A DNA stretch of 64,000 nucleotides. It comes from Benincasa hispida (Eukaryota > Streptophyta > Magnoliopsida > Cucurbitales > Cucurbitaceae). The stretch covers positions 50,083,600-50,147,599 of the forward strand of contig NC_052354.1 of the NCBI RefSeq assembly GCF_009727055.1, in the 5' to 3' direction. Position numbers and translations under genes: made by a program. The notes under the pieces are model-generated. The model saw nothing but the letters and a program-made list of their open reading frames with translations, did no database searches and was not told the DNA's origin. Shown piece by piece: positions 47,933 to 58,383 of this stretch; within the stretch, counting starts at the first letter, position 1, and every line of letters starts with the position of its first letter.

Positions 47933-48955
47933 ATGACGGAGCAGCCTAGAAATGGAGCACCAAATGAAAACAATGTCATGGCGAATCCAATCCTACTGGC
48001 AAACAATCGCAATAGGCCCCTTCGGGACTATGCATCGCTAAACCTCTACGATTTCTCTCTAGGAATCATGAGGCCTACCTTTGATGGATCATGATTCGAA
48101 ATAAATCTAGTGATGCTACAGATGATTCAGACTACAGGACAGTTCGGAGGAAGGCGTGGCGAGGACCCGGACGCCCACCTCCAGAGCTTCATAGAAATCT
48201 GTAATACTTTTGTGTTCCCAAATATCTCTACTGAAGAAGTTCGACTAACTCTCTTTCCATTTTTTTTGTGTGATCAGGCACGAAAATGGGCGTATTCTCT
48301 TGAACCGAGGGAGATTACTTCTAGGAACAAGTGGTGGAGAAGTTTATGAAGAAATATTTCCCACCAACTGAGAATGCCAGGAGAAGAAAATTAATAACCA
48401 ATTTTGAACAAGAAACTGACGAATCGCTCAGCGATGCTTGGGCAAGGTTTAAGAGGCTGGTAAGAGACTGCCCACATAATGGCGTATCAAACTGCTTACA
48501 GATGGAGATCTTTTACCAAGGACTGAACCCTGCTTCGCAGACCGCTGCCAATGCGGCGGCAGCTAAAGGTCTGCTGGACAAAACGTATGAGGAGGCCAAG
48601 AATATCCTTGATCGCATTTCAAAAAATCACGAGGACTGGAGAGAAAGCGATCAAAGATTAAGAATTGGAAACAATGACGCAACACAACAGGGCCATCACA
48701 TCCCTTCAGAACCAAATGACTGCGATGATGAGTTTGATACAAGGCCTCACAATTAACAGCACGGGAGCGAACAAAGGGCAAGTCAACGCAATTGCTCAAA
48801 TGACCGCAAGTTGTATCATCTGCAGAGACGCGCATCAAATGGAAGAATGCTCAAGAAATCCGCAGTCAGTATACTTCATAAAGAATAATCCCTATTCCGA
48901 TACATACAACCCAGGGTGGAGAAACCACCCAAATTTTGCATGGAAGAATTAGCAG
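47933..48955 (+). pseudogene. Element E Gag
   Basis: ATG at 47933 (MTEQPRNGAPNEN), then a TGA at 48092-48094 just after RPTFDGS. The matrix/capsid-like Retrotrans_gag domain follows (HLQSFIEICNTFVFP, LFPFFLCDQARKWAYSLEP). A frameshift at about 48322 leads to VVEKFMKKYFPPTENARRRK and ARFKRLVRDCPHNGVSN. Another frame change after about 48665 leads to a zinc-knuckle-like CIICRDAHQMEEC and the NPYSDTYNPGWRNHPNF hallmark. At least three lesions mean it is no longer translated whole. Confidence 0.88.
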
Positions 48956-49236
48956 CAAAATTTCCAATCTGTGGCGCAAAAAGAAAGGCCACCCGGATTT
49001 TTCTCGCGAAGTAACGGTCAGACGAGCAGTCAAACCAGTAGTTCGCAACCACCGCAATCTTCGTCATTGAGAAAAACAAATCAGTGCTTCAGAATCAAGC
49101 AACGTCCATCCGAAATCTCAAAATTCAGACTAGGACAGATTGTGGGCGAACTTAAAAATAGACTGCAAGGAGCTTTGCCTAACTCACTGAGCTTCTTCGC
49201 AACGCTGGGGGTACGGGGAAGGAAACATGCTTAGCA

Positions 49237-49935
49237 GTGTCTAAAATGACTGCGGAAGTAGAAGAGGAACCCATTACGACCAACTTGAATATGGTAACAA
49301 CCAAAGACCCGTTGACTTGTAATTCAGAAGAGCCCGAGCAAATGAAACCAGAAGTTGCGTCCATCCTCAAGCCTCTAGATTATGAGATAGAAAAATTCCA
49401 GCTACCACCATCTCTGCAAAGATCGAAAAAGAATCAGAATGATGAAGAAAAGATCGTGACAGTAGCAATAACACAAAATGCGATGATCCCACGAAAAATG
49501 TGCGACCCAGGAATCTTCACGATACCATGCTCCATTGGAAAGGTCTACAGTGGCCAAGCACTATGCGATCTTGGGGCAAGTATAAACGTAATGTCGCTAT
49601 CAATCTTTAAACGATTGAATATAGGCAACCTCACGCCCACGACGGAGACTCTCCTACCTTCGGACAGATCTTGAATCCATCCTGAGGGAGAGTTGAAAGA
49701 TGCTGCAATCTCAATTGATAAATTCATCTTGCCGGCAGACTTCATCATTTTGGATTATAAAGCGGATGAAGATGCGCCAATCATATCGGGACGACCATTC
49801 CTCTTAACTGGCCGTGCTCAAATTGATTTGTGCAAGGGGGAGATTGCGATGAAAATTAACGGGGAAAGGCTCTGGATTAAGGAAGTCAAGTTTTTGGAAG
49901 AGCAAGAAAAGAAGAAAAGCCCACCGTGGACGTAA
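49237..49935 (+). pseudogene. Element E retroviral-type aspartic protease
   Basis: Frame MSKMTAEVEEEPIT onward. The protease region is FTIPCSIGKVYSGQALC followed by DLGASINVMSLSIFKRL, with the catalytic D(L)GAS motif kept. A stop at 49672-49674 interrupts it. The domain resumes at 49693 (FILPADFIILDYKADED, APIISGRPFLLTGRAQID) and ends at 49935. No polymerase domain follows. Confidence 0.88.
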
Positions 49936-50780
49936 AAAGGCCAGCTTGGAATAAGTAGTCCCTAAGTTACTATGTGACTCAACCTCATCAGGGACGCAAT
50001 TATTTTGAATATCCTTTTGAATCTCTTTTTCTACGTCAATACTTCATGAACTTTCATCACCTTGTCAATTATCTGTTATCGCATAGTTGTTTATTGTTTT
50101 TAAAAAAATGGCGATCGTGCTGAACGATTGCGGTAAAAGATTTTGTTAACTCTTTTTTTAGTATTATTTGACCCTCTCAATGTTTTTCATGCAACGATCG
50201 AGGTACACGATTGCGGAGGCGCTACACAAAAACGCATCTACTTTATTTTGTCAACATATTACAAAGAAAGAAGATCGCTGCAAAGCAGGATGCATCAACA
50301 AATAATACGGGCGACAGTGCAAATTTGGGGGTTGTATTCTTCCTTAACTTTATTCCAAATTCTGCACTATCACATCGCATTTTAATTTTGAAAAATTTAT
50401 CACTACATCCTCTTTGGTTACCCCAATCATTTAACTTTGATAAATTTAGTAAGTCGCTACATGCTTTCTCTTCACCAATTATGATTTCAATGATGAAACA
50501 CATGCTTCTATTTTTTTATGTACACTAGAGTCAACTTAATTTTAGGACAGTCACTTCATGAAATATTTCTAAAAGTTAGTGGTCTGCTAGTTTTCTTTCA
50601 AATTGATCCTTTACCCAACTTCCTAAGAACATCGCATGATTTCTTTCAATCTTTTGGCAATGAGGACATTGCCGCATTTTCAATTTAGGAGTAAGGTATT
50701 TATTTTTGACTTTGCTATTTTCAGCTCTTTTAAAAGAAAAAGAAAAACAAACATCATACGTTGCGATCGGATCCTACTCG

Positions 50781-50828
50781 TAGTTAGATGTCCGCATGAC
50801 ACCCGTGGGGGCAAGCCAAAACGAAGGT
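50781..50828 (+). repeat. Gypsy-family 48-nt motif, copy 1
   Basis: TAGTTAGATGTCCGCATGAC then ACCCGTGGGGGCAAGCCAAA and ACGAAGG. Contains TGTC-CGCAT-GACA, a small inverted repeat. Confidence 0.85.
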
Positions 50829-50915
50829 GGGAATCGTAATCAACGCATAAATAAATGACCGCAACTCCGCTGCCAAGTAGGTATGAGTTTAGTCTGAGAA
50901 AGAGCATCTTTCTCG

Positions 50916-50963
50916 TAGTTAGATGTCCGCATGACACACGTGAGGGCAAGCCAAAATGAAGGC
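50916..50963 (+). repeat. Gypsy-family 48-nt motif, copy 2
   Basis: Same motif 135 bases downstream of copy 1, with a few substitutions (acacacgtgagggcaagcc). Confidence 0.85.
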
Positions 50964-51280
50964 AAGGCACTTGGATCAGCGCAAGGTCAAAGAAAAATAA
51001 TAATGTCAAACATATGCAAGGATAAAAATCATTTAAAACCCCAGTGAAAAAGTTCTTTTTGAAATAAATCATGTGATGTCATGGAATCTAATAAAGTATT
51101 TTTTAAGGTTAAGTTTGCGGTCCCTAGGTCTTAGAAATATTTTAAGAAGAGATTTGAATAAGAATTAAAGAAATTTTGGTGTATAGGATTTGAATGAAGT
51201 ATCCGTGAGAAATCTAGGAAAAGAGATTGCAGTCGACTTTCTAAAAGAAATCTTTAGCTTATGCTTGAGGATAAACATTG

Positions 51281-51296
51281 TTTAAATTTGGGGATG
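51281..51296 (+). other. Element E polypurine tract
   Basis: TTTAAATTTGGGGATG immediately before the 3' LTR. Confidence 0.8.
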
Positions 51297-52957
51297 TGAT
51301 AACGGGCAGAAATGCACGTTATTACAGTACTAAGTTATTAAACAATGAAGGTTTGCGTTGATAAAATATGTAAGATTCTGTCCAAAAAGCATTAGGTTCA
51401 TAACATTGCAGTCGCATGCGTCCATCGCATGAAAACAGTTAACTATTGTATTTTTGTGTAGAATATGTGTTGACGTAAAGCTTAAAATGCAATCACAAGA
51501 AAGCAACAGTCGAGCGCTGCGTAATCACTGCAAATATTTGCTCAGAAGGATTGCCGCATAGAGCCGCCGCAACTTGGTGGGCATCTTGGTGAAAAGCATA
51601 ATAAATCACGATGGGACAGAAAGTTGATGACAGTCGAGTCCGAATTAAGTTGACAAGCTGCTAACAAACTACTGTAGCAAGTACACTCAACTTTTCGGTG
51701 ACAAATATTCGACGCATCAGACAGAGAATTAATGCCATCCCATCAGTGCAATCATAAGAAAGAAGACGCCTTTCACCCCGAAGCTCTATAAATACCGAGG
51801 ACAACCTTCAGTAAAGGAGTTCAGAGAGTTAGAAAATTTTTCCTCAGAAAGAAACAACCCTGTTCATAGTTTTCCTTTTTATTTAGAAGTCGGAGCGAGA
51901 GAAAAGAAGGGAGGCCGGAAGATCACTCTGGTCAGCTCGAGAGAGAACCCAGAGGCATGAAATGCAGAGAGAGGACCAACTCTCGCGAGAGTGAGACTAT
52001 CTTTTCAACATAGTAGAAAAGATAGTGTAAAAGCCTTGGGAAGCAAGAGATTGCTACCAGGCTCTTTATTCACATCTTGCATTGTTATTTTGTATTTCAA
52101 CTCTTTATCTATAAAATGAAACTTGCTATTCTACATTTTTTCACTCTCTTAAAAGCATGCATGAGTAGCTAACTTTATCGAATGGGTTGAGAAGAACTAA
52201 GCTAACATGACCTAGGATCTTCATCGCATGCGATTATCTTGTCTTATGCTACGTCCAACACCCCTTTAGAGCTACTCGAGAGATAGTCTAAAGAAAGAAC
52301 CTAAGACTTGAGAGAGCTAAGTTAGAATCTAGACACGAGAGAGCAAGATTAGATCTGTATAAGCAGGAGATATGGACTTAGAGATAAGCTCGATTTTCCA
52401 ACATGCATCGCATGCACCCTATAGATAGGTTATGATATTATGTGGTCGCCTTATTTGTGTGTGTGTCATATTGTCATCACATAAATAAGAATAGAGGCAT
52501 ATGTGTAGGTCCTATAGATTCATCACATATATCCCATGCGTTCTAGTACTAGAAGACGTAGCATTTGTGTTGAGAGATGATTTGCTATTGTATGTGTGTT
52601 GCATGATCGCAGAACATGAACGCATCCTAGGAAGTGTTAGCTTAACCCCTTCTCAACCTGTTCCCCGCATATTCATCGCATCTTCCGTATTATCTACTTT
52701 TTTCGTAACTCTGCCACATACATTTATTTTATACCGCAAACATCAACCCAAAAACAACTATTTTATTTATTGATTACCCAAAGTCTTCTCGAAAATTATC
52801 ACTGCATACCATTTTCCCTAGTCCTTGAGTTCGACCCTAGACTTACCAGGAAACTCAGTGGATTTTATACTTGGATTCTGCTGAGAAAACTTGTTGCTCA
52901 ACACATTTCTATCACCGTATTTCATTCCATAATTTCACCTCAATAACCAACGCATCA
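51297..52957 (+). repeat. Element E 3' LTR
   Basis: TGATAACGGGCAG to AACCAACGCATCA; collinear with the 5' LTR with scattered substitutions and short indels. Confidence 0.92.
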
Positions 52958-52962
52958 GAAGG
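52958..52962. repeat. Target-site duplication of element E, right
   Basis: GAAGG, identical to 46081-46085. Confidence 0.9.
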
Positions 52963-53464
52963 AATGCTGAGAAAACTTGGATAGAAATCGTGTGCCTGTT
53001 TACAGGCATCGATGAGGAGTTTTTGTGTCTCTCACTAATGATTGCACTGGCACCGGCCAATAATTTCCATACCTTATCGCGCCGCCTTCCTCGCGTCAGC
53101 AATTCATTGGCTCCATCGTGAACCTTTCATGTCAACTACCAACTTTGATTTTACTTCATTGCCCATACATCAGTTGTATTTAATGTCTTGTCTCCTCTTA
53201 TCACATTGAACTTATGTGATTCCATTTTGGGCATCAGGATTTTCCAAGCGCTCCGGCAGCAGCAGTTGCTTCATCGCTTTAAGTAGATTTTTGCATTCAA
53301 AAATCTCAAATTTTATAATTTAAGGATTATGAATTTTTGTGTGCTAGCATTCACGTGATGTAATTAATTTCATGATTTCCTTATTAAACTAAAGCATATT
53401 CGATGATTTTTCTAATTTTTTTAAATAAAAAAAGTAAAATAACTTGTATTTCTACAAGTTATTA
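52963..53464 (-). other. Non-coding, includes 5' end of element C 3' LTR
   Basis: The right end (53437-53464) is homologous to the first 28 bases of the element E LTR and lies directly beside a polypurine tract, so it is the tip of a related LTR. The left limit of that LTR is unclear. No gene seen in the rest. Confidence 0.5.
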
Positions 53465-53800
53465 CACCCCAAATTTAAAATAATATTTGTCCTCAAGCAT
53501 ATATTTAAAGTTCTAATATATCTTAACCTGCTTTGATGTGTTAGTTTGACCTCTCAAAGTGCTTTCCTATTCAAGATTCATTAGATTGATATTTTTCCTT
53601 GGCTTTACTCCTCTACCTATAAAATCTTTCCAACCCTTAGATACGGCAAGCTTATTTCTCAAAAATTCTTTACTCATTTCCAATGCTATCGTATATTTCC
53701 TTTTCAGAAATGGGCTTTTTGGTTCAAAGTTTAAGCAAAAATTTTCTCCTTGATGTGTTTATTTTAGTTAGGTTATGCGTTGATCCAAGCGTTTTACCTT

Positions 53801-53843
53801 CGTTGCTTGCCCCCATGGATGTCATGCGGACATCCAACTATGA
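53801..53843 (-). repeat. 48-nt motif in element C, copy 2
   Basis: Reverse complement of the motif (cttgcccccatggatgtcatgcggacatccaacta region); the TGTC/GACA core is kept. Confidence 0.8.
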
Positions 53844-53944
53844 GCAAATCACCTTTCTCATACTTAACTCATATCTTGGCAAATTTTTCTTTGAATCATA
53901 GGCAGTCAAGGTGTCATCATTTCGACATTAATCATGATTCCCAC

Positions 53945-53993
53945 CTTCATTTTGGCTTGCTCCAGGGTGTCATGCGGACATCCAACTACGCGA
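53945..53993 (-). repeat. 48-nt motif in element C, copy 1
   Basis: cattttggcttgctccaggg then tgtcatgcggacatccaact; spacing to the other copy is similar to element E. Confidence 0.8.
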
Positions 53994-54016
53994 GCTCTAA
54001 TCTCAAAGCATTCTTA

Positions 54017-54067
54017 TATGTATGTATGCATGTATGTATGCATGTATGTATGTATGTATGTATGTAT
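54017..54067. repeat. ATGT microsatellite
   Basis: About 12 units of ATGT with a few GCATGT variants. The Cys/Met/Tyr/Val frame across it is not a gene. Confidence 0.95.
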
Positions 54068-54545
54068 TTTATTGAAAAAATACGACAATGAGATATTTAA
54101 AATTAACACAAATTTAAATGCATTAAGCTCAAACCTCTCCCACCCCCAAATTTACAAAGCAGCAAGGTCCTCATTGCTGAAAAATTAAATTAGGCGATGA
54201 CTTCAGAAAGTTATTGCAAAAGAGGTTTGAGATAAAGCTTGCTCGCATACTATTGTCAAAAAATATTTCCTAAGGAAAAATCCTAGAGCTAAGTACTAAA
54301 AATTAATCATAACTAATCATCACATGGTTTAGCATGAGTATCATCATTAAGGTCATTTGTTAAACACACAAAGCACATAAGAATATTAAGAATGCAGTAA
54401 AGATATGCTGGAGACAAAGGTAAAGAAAAGGCAAAGAAAATGGAGAAATTGGCAAGAATTTCAACTATTATTAATTAATTACTGTGATTAAAGCATACAA
54501 AATGTGAAACTGAAATTCAAAAATTCATAAAACACCCCCAAATTT

Positions 54546-55300
54546 AATTTTCACCCATATCATTGTTTGGTTCTAGAGGGGGTACGTCATCATCCTCTGG
54601 CAATTGCAAGGGATTCTGAACATGTGGAGAACGAATGATTTGACTATAAGGCATGCAAGAACATCCTGAAAGAATTGAATCATCAAGTGGAATTGTCGTG
54701 TTGTCACTGGGTATGTTGGCGAATAAAAGTTTATGTGGTGATCTGTTGACGCTGAACCATTTGAACTTGATGCTAGATGAATCCGCGAAGCTCTTTTTTT
54801 TTTTTTTGTTAACAAGCTCTTGTTGTTACCGCCTTAAGTCGTTAATTGACTTATGATCTCGTGTTGTTGTCGTGCAACTCATTGAAGCCTCCCACGAATG
54901 GCTCTCGGAGGTCATCATAGAGGAATCTGCACCATTCATCATAATCCCAATTTGTTTGAGTGTCTTCAGTTCTGTTGGGATTATGGCGTTGACTACTATC
55001 ACCAGCTGAACTCCCACCGACCTCACTGATGCCAGATCTGCCGCCTATTTCATATGCAAGAAGTGGATGGCTCAGGTCATTAATGGCAGGCTTTGTTGTG
55101 TGGACTGCTTAGGCTTTAGGCTCGTCAAGAATCAAAGTCTTTCCTTGTTCTGGGCGGAGGTGGAGGCCTTGATGGTTTGGGTGCGATCAGAAGAGAGGAT
55201 AGAGAAGTATCGTCAAGAGGAGGAGAGCATTTATTCAGATCAACGCCTAACTTGAGGGCTCTCTTAGTGTTGGCAATGAAAGTGCTTCTACTTCAGAGTT
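54546..55300. other. Element C 3' non-coding region
   Basis: No supported frame. It is the stretch between the end of the C ORF and the first polypurine tract, with a short T tract at 54792-54804. Confidence 0.5.
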
Positions 55301-55321
55301 GACTTGATGTGAGGAAGTGTT

Positions 55322-58300
55322 CTACCCATGCAGAAGCGGGGAGAATTCATTATGGCTGGGAGAAGGTGACCTCTCATCTTGAGATGTGACCGTCTTTGTT
55401 GGCGTGGCGATAACTTTATCATCATCCGTAGCACTAGGCATTGTGGTCACCTTTCTTCTCTTAGGCTTCGAGAGCTCGACAAGAGACGGAGGCTGTTTTT
55501 GCTGGGCACTTAGCTGGATGTTTCGGCTAGTTTGCCTCAATTTGAGGTGTTGACAATCTCATCAAGCGGCGGAGGGATTAACTGATAAAAACTCCCTTCA
55601 CCGCCATCTCTTGCTTATCTGCGAAAAGGTCTTGAGCATCTTACAACCTTGTTGGGAAGAAGAATTGTCCCCTTGGTTTGAAGAATGAATTCCATATTTG
55701 CAGAGTGATTGTGCAACCGAAATCAATGGGGATGTGCTTCATGATGCAATAAATTGTCATCACGCGATCTCTTGACACTGATTAGTTATGCGTCTTCGAA
55801 AGCAGCTTCTTTTTTTATGATGTATAACCACACGTTCGCTTCAAGCATCAGGTTGTGCAGCAATAATGTCTTCATTCCTTTAGTGGAAGTAATTCACTTC
55901 ATTCCAGGCTCGGCTACCAACTTCAGTGCTTCCCTTTGTTCCTCGCTAGTTGGCTCCTCAATGATTTTATTACCTTCTGCATCATGAGCGTCTTCTAACT
56001 TATAAATGGGGTTGATTTTCTTAACTCCAAAGGAGACCGTCTCTTTGCCGATTGTGCCCTGTATTTTGTGGTATGTGGCTTTTCGTCATAAAATGCCCTC
56101 ATTGAAGGAACTTTATGATGAGAGAACCTTGAGCAGAAGAAAGATCGTCCCAAATCCATTTTTCATTGAATGTAAGTTTCACAGTAAATCAAGAACAATA
56201 TATACATTTACATAAACTATAGCATTCATTAATAAAGGAAAACTTAGGGTTTCAGAAACCCTTATCTTTGAAGACTATTATTCAAGAATCCTTCGAACAA
56301 ATCTCCTTCTCCAAAAAAGACACCACCAAATGGAGCCTCCTGTGTTCTCCTTAAGGATTGAGAATGGCAGGAGGTGTGGGCTCTGCCTTAGGGTTTTGGA
56401 AGAGGGAAGGAGATGGAGAGGAGGAGAGGGAGGAGAAAAACTTTTCTTCTCTTTTTCGTTTTTTCTAGAGAGAACTATTCTCTCAATGTTTCATGGAGAA
56501 AGATGAATCAACACCATCTCTCTCTCTGACCCCTCTCATCACGTATTTGGCCGAGAGAAATTAAGGGGAGAGAGTCTTGAATTAATTAATATTAATTTAA
56601 TAAATTTAAATTAATAATAATTATACATATAATAACAACTTTATTGTATGTATATAAATTATATTTTATATCCTACATAACACATAATCTATAGTTACAT
56701 ATTGTATCAAATACAATATAACCTATAGATGTATTTTCTCTCAACCATGCATGACATTTAATATACATCACATTTATAGTAAACTCACTTATATGAATCT
56801 CATTCATATAATTGATATTTGGATCATATCCAAATATTTAATTCCTCTCAACTTATTTATGATATTTAATATAAATCATATTTATATTAAATTTAATTAT
56901 ATGAATCTCATTCATATAATTAGTATTTGAAGCATATTTAAATTCCTCTCATATTACCTTATATTATAATGTATCAAATATATTATATTAATTATATCAC
57001 ATATATAATTAATTTAATTAATTATATCATATATAATTAATTCTCTCAATTACCTTCAAATTAATCCAAAAATAATTCTCAATTAAATCTCTGTTGAGTT
57101 ACAGAGAGGACCTTATGGACATGTAGATTGAAGTTCCAACAGTAATTGGATAATTAATTAACCTCTTTAATTAAATTACCCAACATTTGTTAACTGTTGG
57201 TCATTCCACTAAAGACCGACAGCTACACTCTTCGCACTACAGATAAATTTTTGTGTCCATTGGATGTAACCAATAAACAGTGCGAAGACCCTTCACAAAT
57301 TGCTCGTAAGAACAACTTGGTCAAAATTATCATTTTTCCCCTACAGTTACATCTAACTCCTTAAGTACCATTGATTCCTCTAATGAACAATAAATCATAG
57401 TCCAACTATGAACAAGTCCCTCTCGGGCCAAGAGAGGGTGTGGCTACTATGTTCAAACCCCAGAATCATCCCTTAAGGGAGCAATTTATCTATTTGCCCC
57501 TGCATCGGGGAATGAGTGAATTCTGTCTCGTGTAGTTGTGTTCCCAGCTCCTCAATCACACGAATCCCTAAAATGATAGGCTTGGCAATCTGGCCACACT
57601 CACCCATATAAATCAAAGGATCGCCTTCATGAGTAAAAGTTCACAACTCACTCAAGATTCATGTCATGTCACCTATGGTCATCCTAGTGAAATGTAAGTC
57701 TCTATTTTTAACGACGTTATATAAAGAGACTAATCATTTCGTGGTCCAATCTTATACAAACTTTTTTGTATAGGATACCCCGGCTCACATGTCTTTATAT
57801 GAAAGTTCAGGATCAGATCATTTGTAGCACTTTACAATACTTGTAACACCTACAAAGTGGCCCATATTAGTAGTGTCACTAAGATAAGGTACCCAGCCTT
57901 ATCCATCTACTACAACCCATTTAGGTTATTATTTAAATAAGATCCACTTGTATGTCTCTACATATTTGTTTAAATTACATAAAATAACCTAGGATCTTAG
58001 TTTATTAGATTAGGCTTATAAAATAACACTCATTTTATTAACAACAATATACAAAGTTTACAAACTACGAGATTACAAGGAGATTTAGAACACCAATCCC
58101 AACACTCACCATGCTAGGCTTTACCACTTAGGAACCTTTACAAAATTCCCTCCACCTCATCGCATCGAATACTTCAGTGTTGAAAGTGGGTAAGGGTGCG
58201 CTCTCAGGGAAGAATCCCATTTCGAGGAGAATTGGTGATCTTCTCTTTGGTACCTTCTCCCCATTTTGCACCATGGGTGCTTTTCCTTTATCTTCTTTTC

Positions 58301-58349
58301 TCAGCACCACTTTCTTGGGCGCCGCGTCCTTCTTTGTCGCCTTTTCCAC
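55322..58349 (-). pseudogene. Element C ORF, putative plant transposon protein domain, split by a solo LTR
   Basis: Minus-strand decayed ORF. The N-terminal part (58128-58349) is a lysine-rich leader followed by FFPESAPLPTFNTEVF and MRWREFCKGS, then a stop and KPSMV. After the solo LTR the frame continues as VRNGFGTIFLLLKVLSS, with two more stops before KATYHKIQGTIGKETVSFG, VKKINPIYKLED and LMLEANVWLYIIKKEA. A frameshift leads to SRVMTIYCIMKHIPIDFG and IWNSFFKPRGQFFFP. The tail (55322-55540) is basic and Ser/Pro-rich. The succession resembles the plant transposon-associated domain I know as PF20167; the name is from memory. Such ORFs occur in Athila-related elements; their function is not known to me. 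Confidence 0.6.
56167..58104 (-). repeat. Solo copia LTR inside element C ORF
   Basis: 1938 bp, minus-strand TGTTGGGATTGG to TTACATTCA. The flanking 5-mers (minus strand GTGAG and ATGAA) differ by two G-to-A changes, and joining them restores a continuous reading frame (SMVRNGFG), supporting the edges. The part at 57100-57720 shares ordered blocks with the element B LTR. No internal region or second LTR is present. Confidence 0.75.
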
Positions 58350-58383
58350 TTATTTCTCTAGTTGTTTTCTTTTTGTCTGTTGC

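Larger units (their letters stand above)
49936..51296 (+). other. Element E 3' untranslated region
   Basis: Non-coding. In order it contains a polypurine tract at 50321-50333 (AAATTTGGGGGTT), a degenerate one at 50681-50695, two copies of a 48-nt motif (50781-50828 and 50916-50963), and the terminal polypurine tract at 51281-51296. The same order is seen in elements C and D. Confidence 0.8.
46086..52957 (+). mobile_element. Element E: complete non-autonomous Athila-type gypsy element
   Basis: 6872 bp with LTRs of 1678 and 1661 bp, a perfect 5-bp target-site duplication (GAAGG), an Asp-tRNA primer site, gag and protease frames, and a polypurine tract. There is no reverse transcriptase, RNase H or integrase: the 1.36 kb between protease and 3' LTR is non-coding. 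Gag has the Athila-type hallmark NPYSDTYNPGWRNHPNF. Mobility would have depended on enzymes from an autonomous relative. Confidence 0.9.
53437..58383 (-). mobile_element. Element C: diverged gypsy relative, minus strand, truncated
   Basis: Part of a minus-strand gypsy element. It keeps the 3' region of the family (LTR tip at 53437-53464, three polypurine tracts at 53465-53477, 54141-54153 and 54533-54545, and two 48-nt motifs at 53801-53843 and 53945-53993). Instead of gag-protease it has an ORF of the 'putative plant transposon protein' type. A solo LTR (56167-58104) interrupts the ORF. The element is cut at 58384 by the LTR of element D. Confidence 0.7.

Noticed and set aside
54001..54091. 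Plus-strand ORF with repeated Cys-Met-Tyr-Val
   Set aside because: It is the ATGT microsatellite read as protein.
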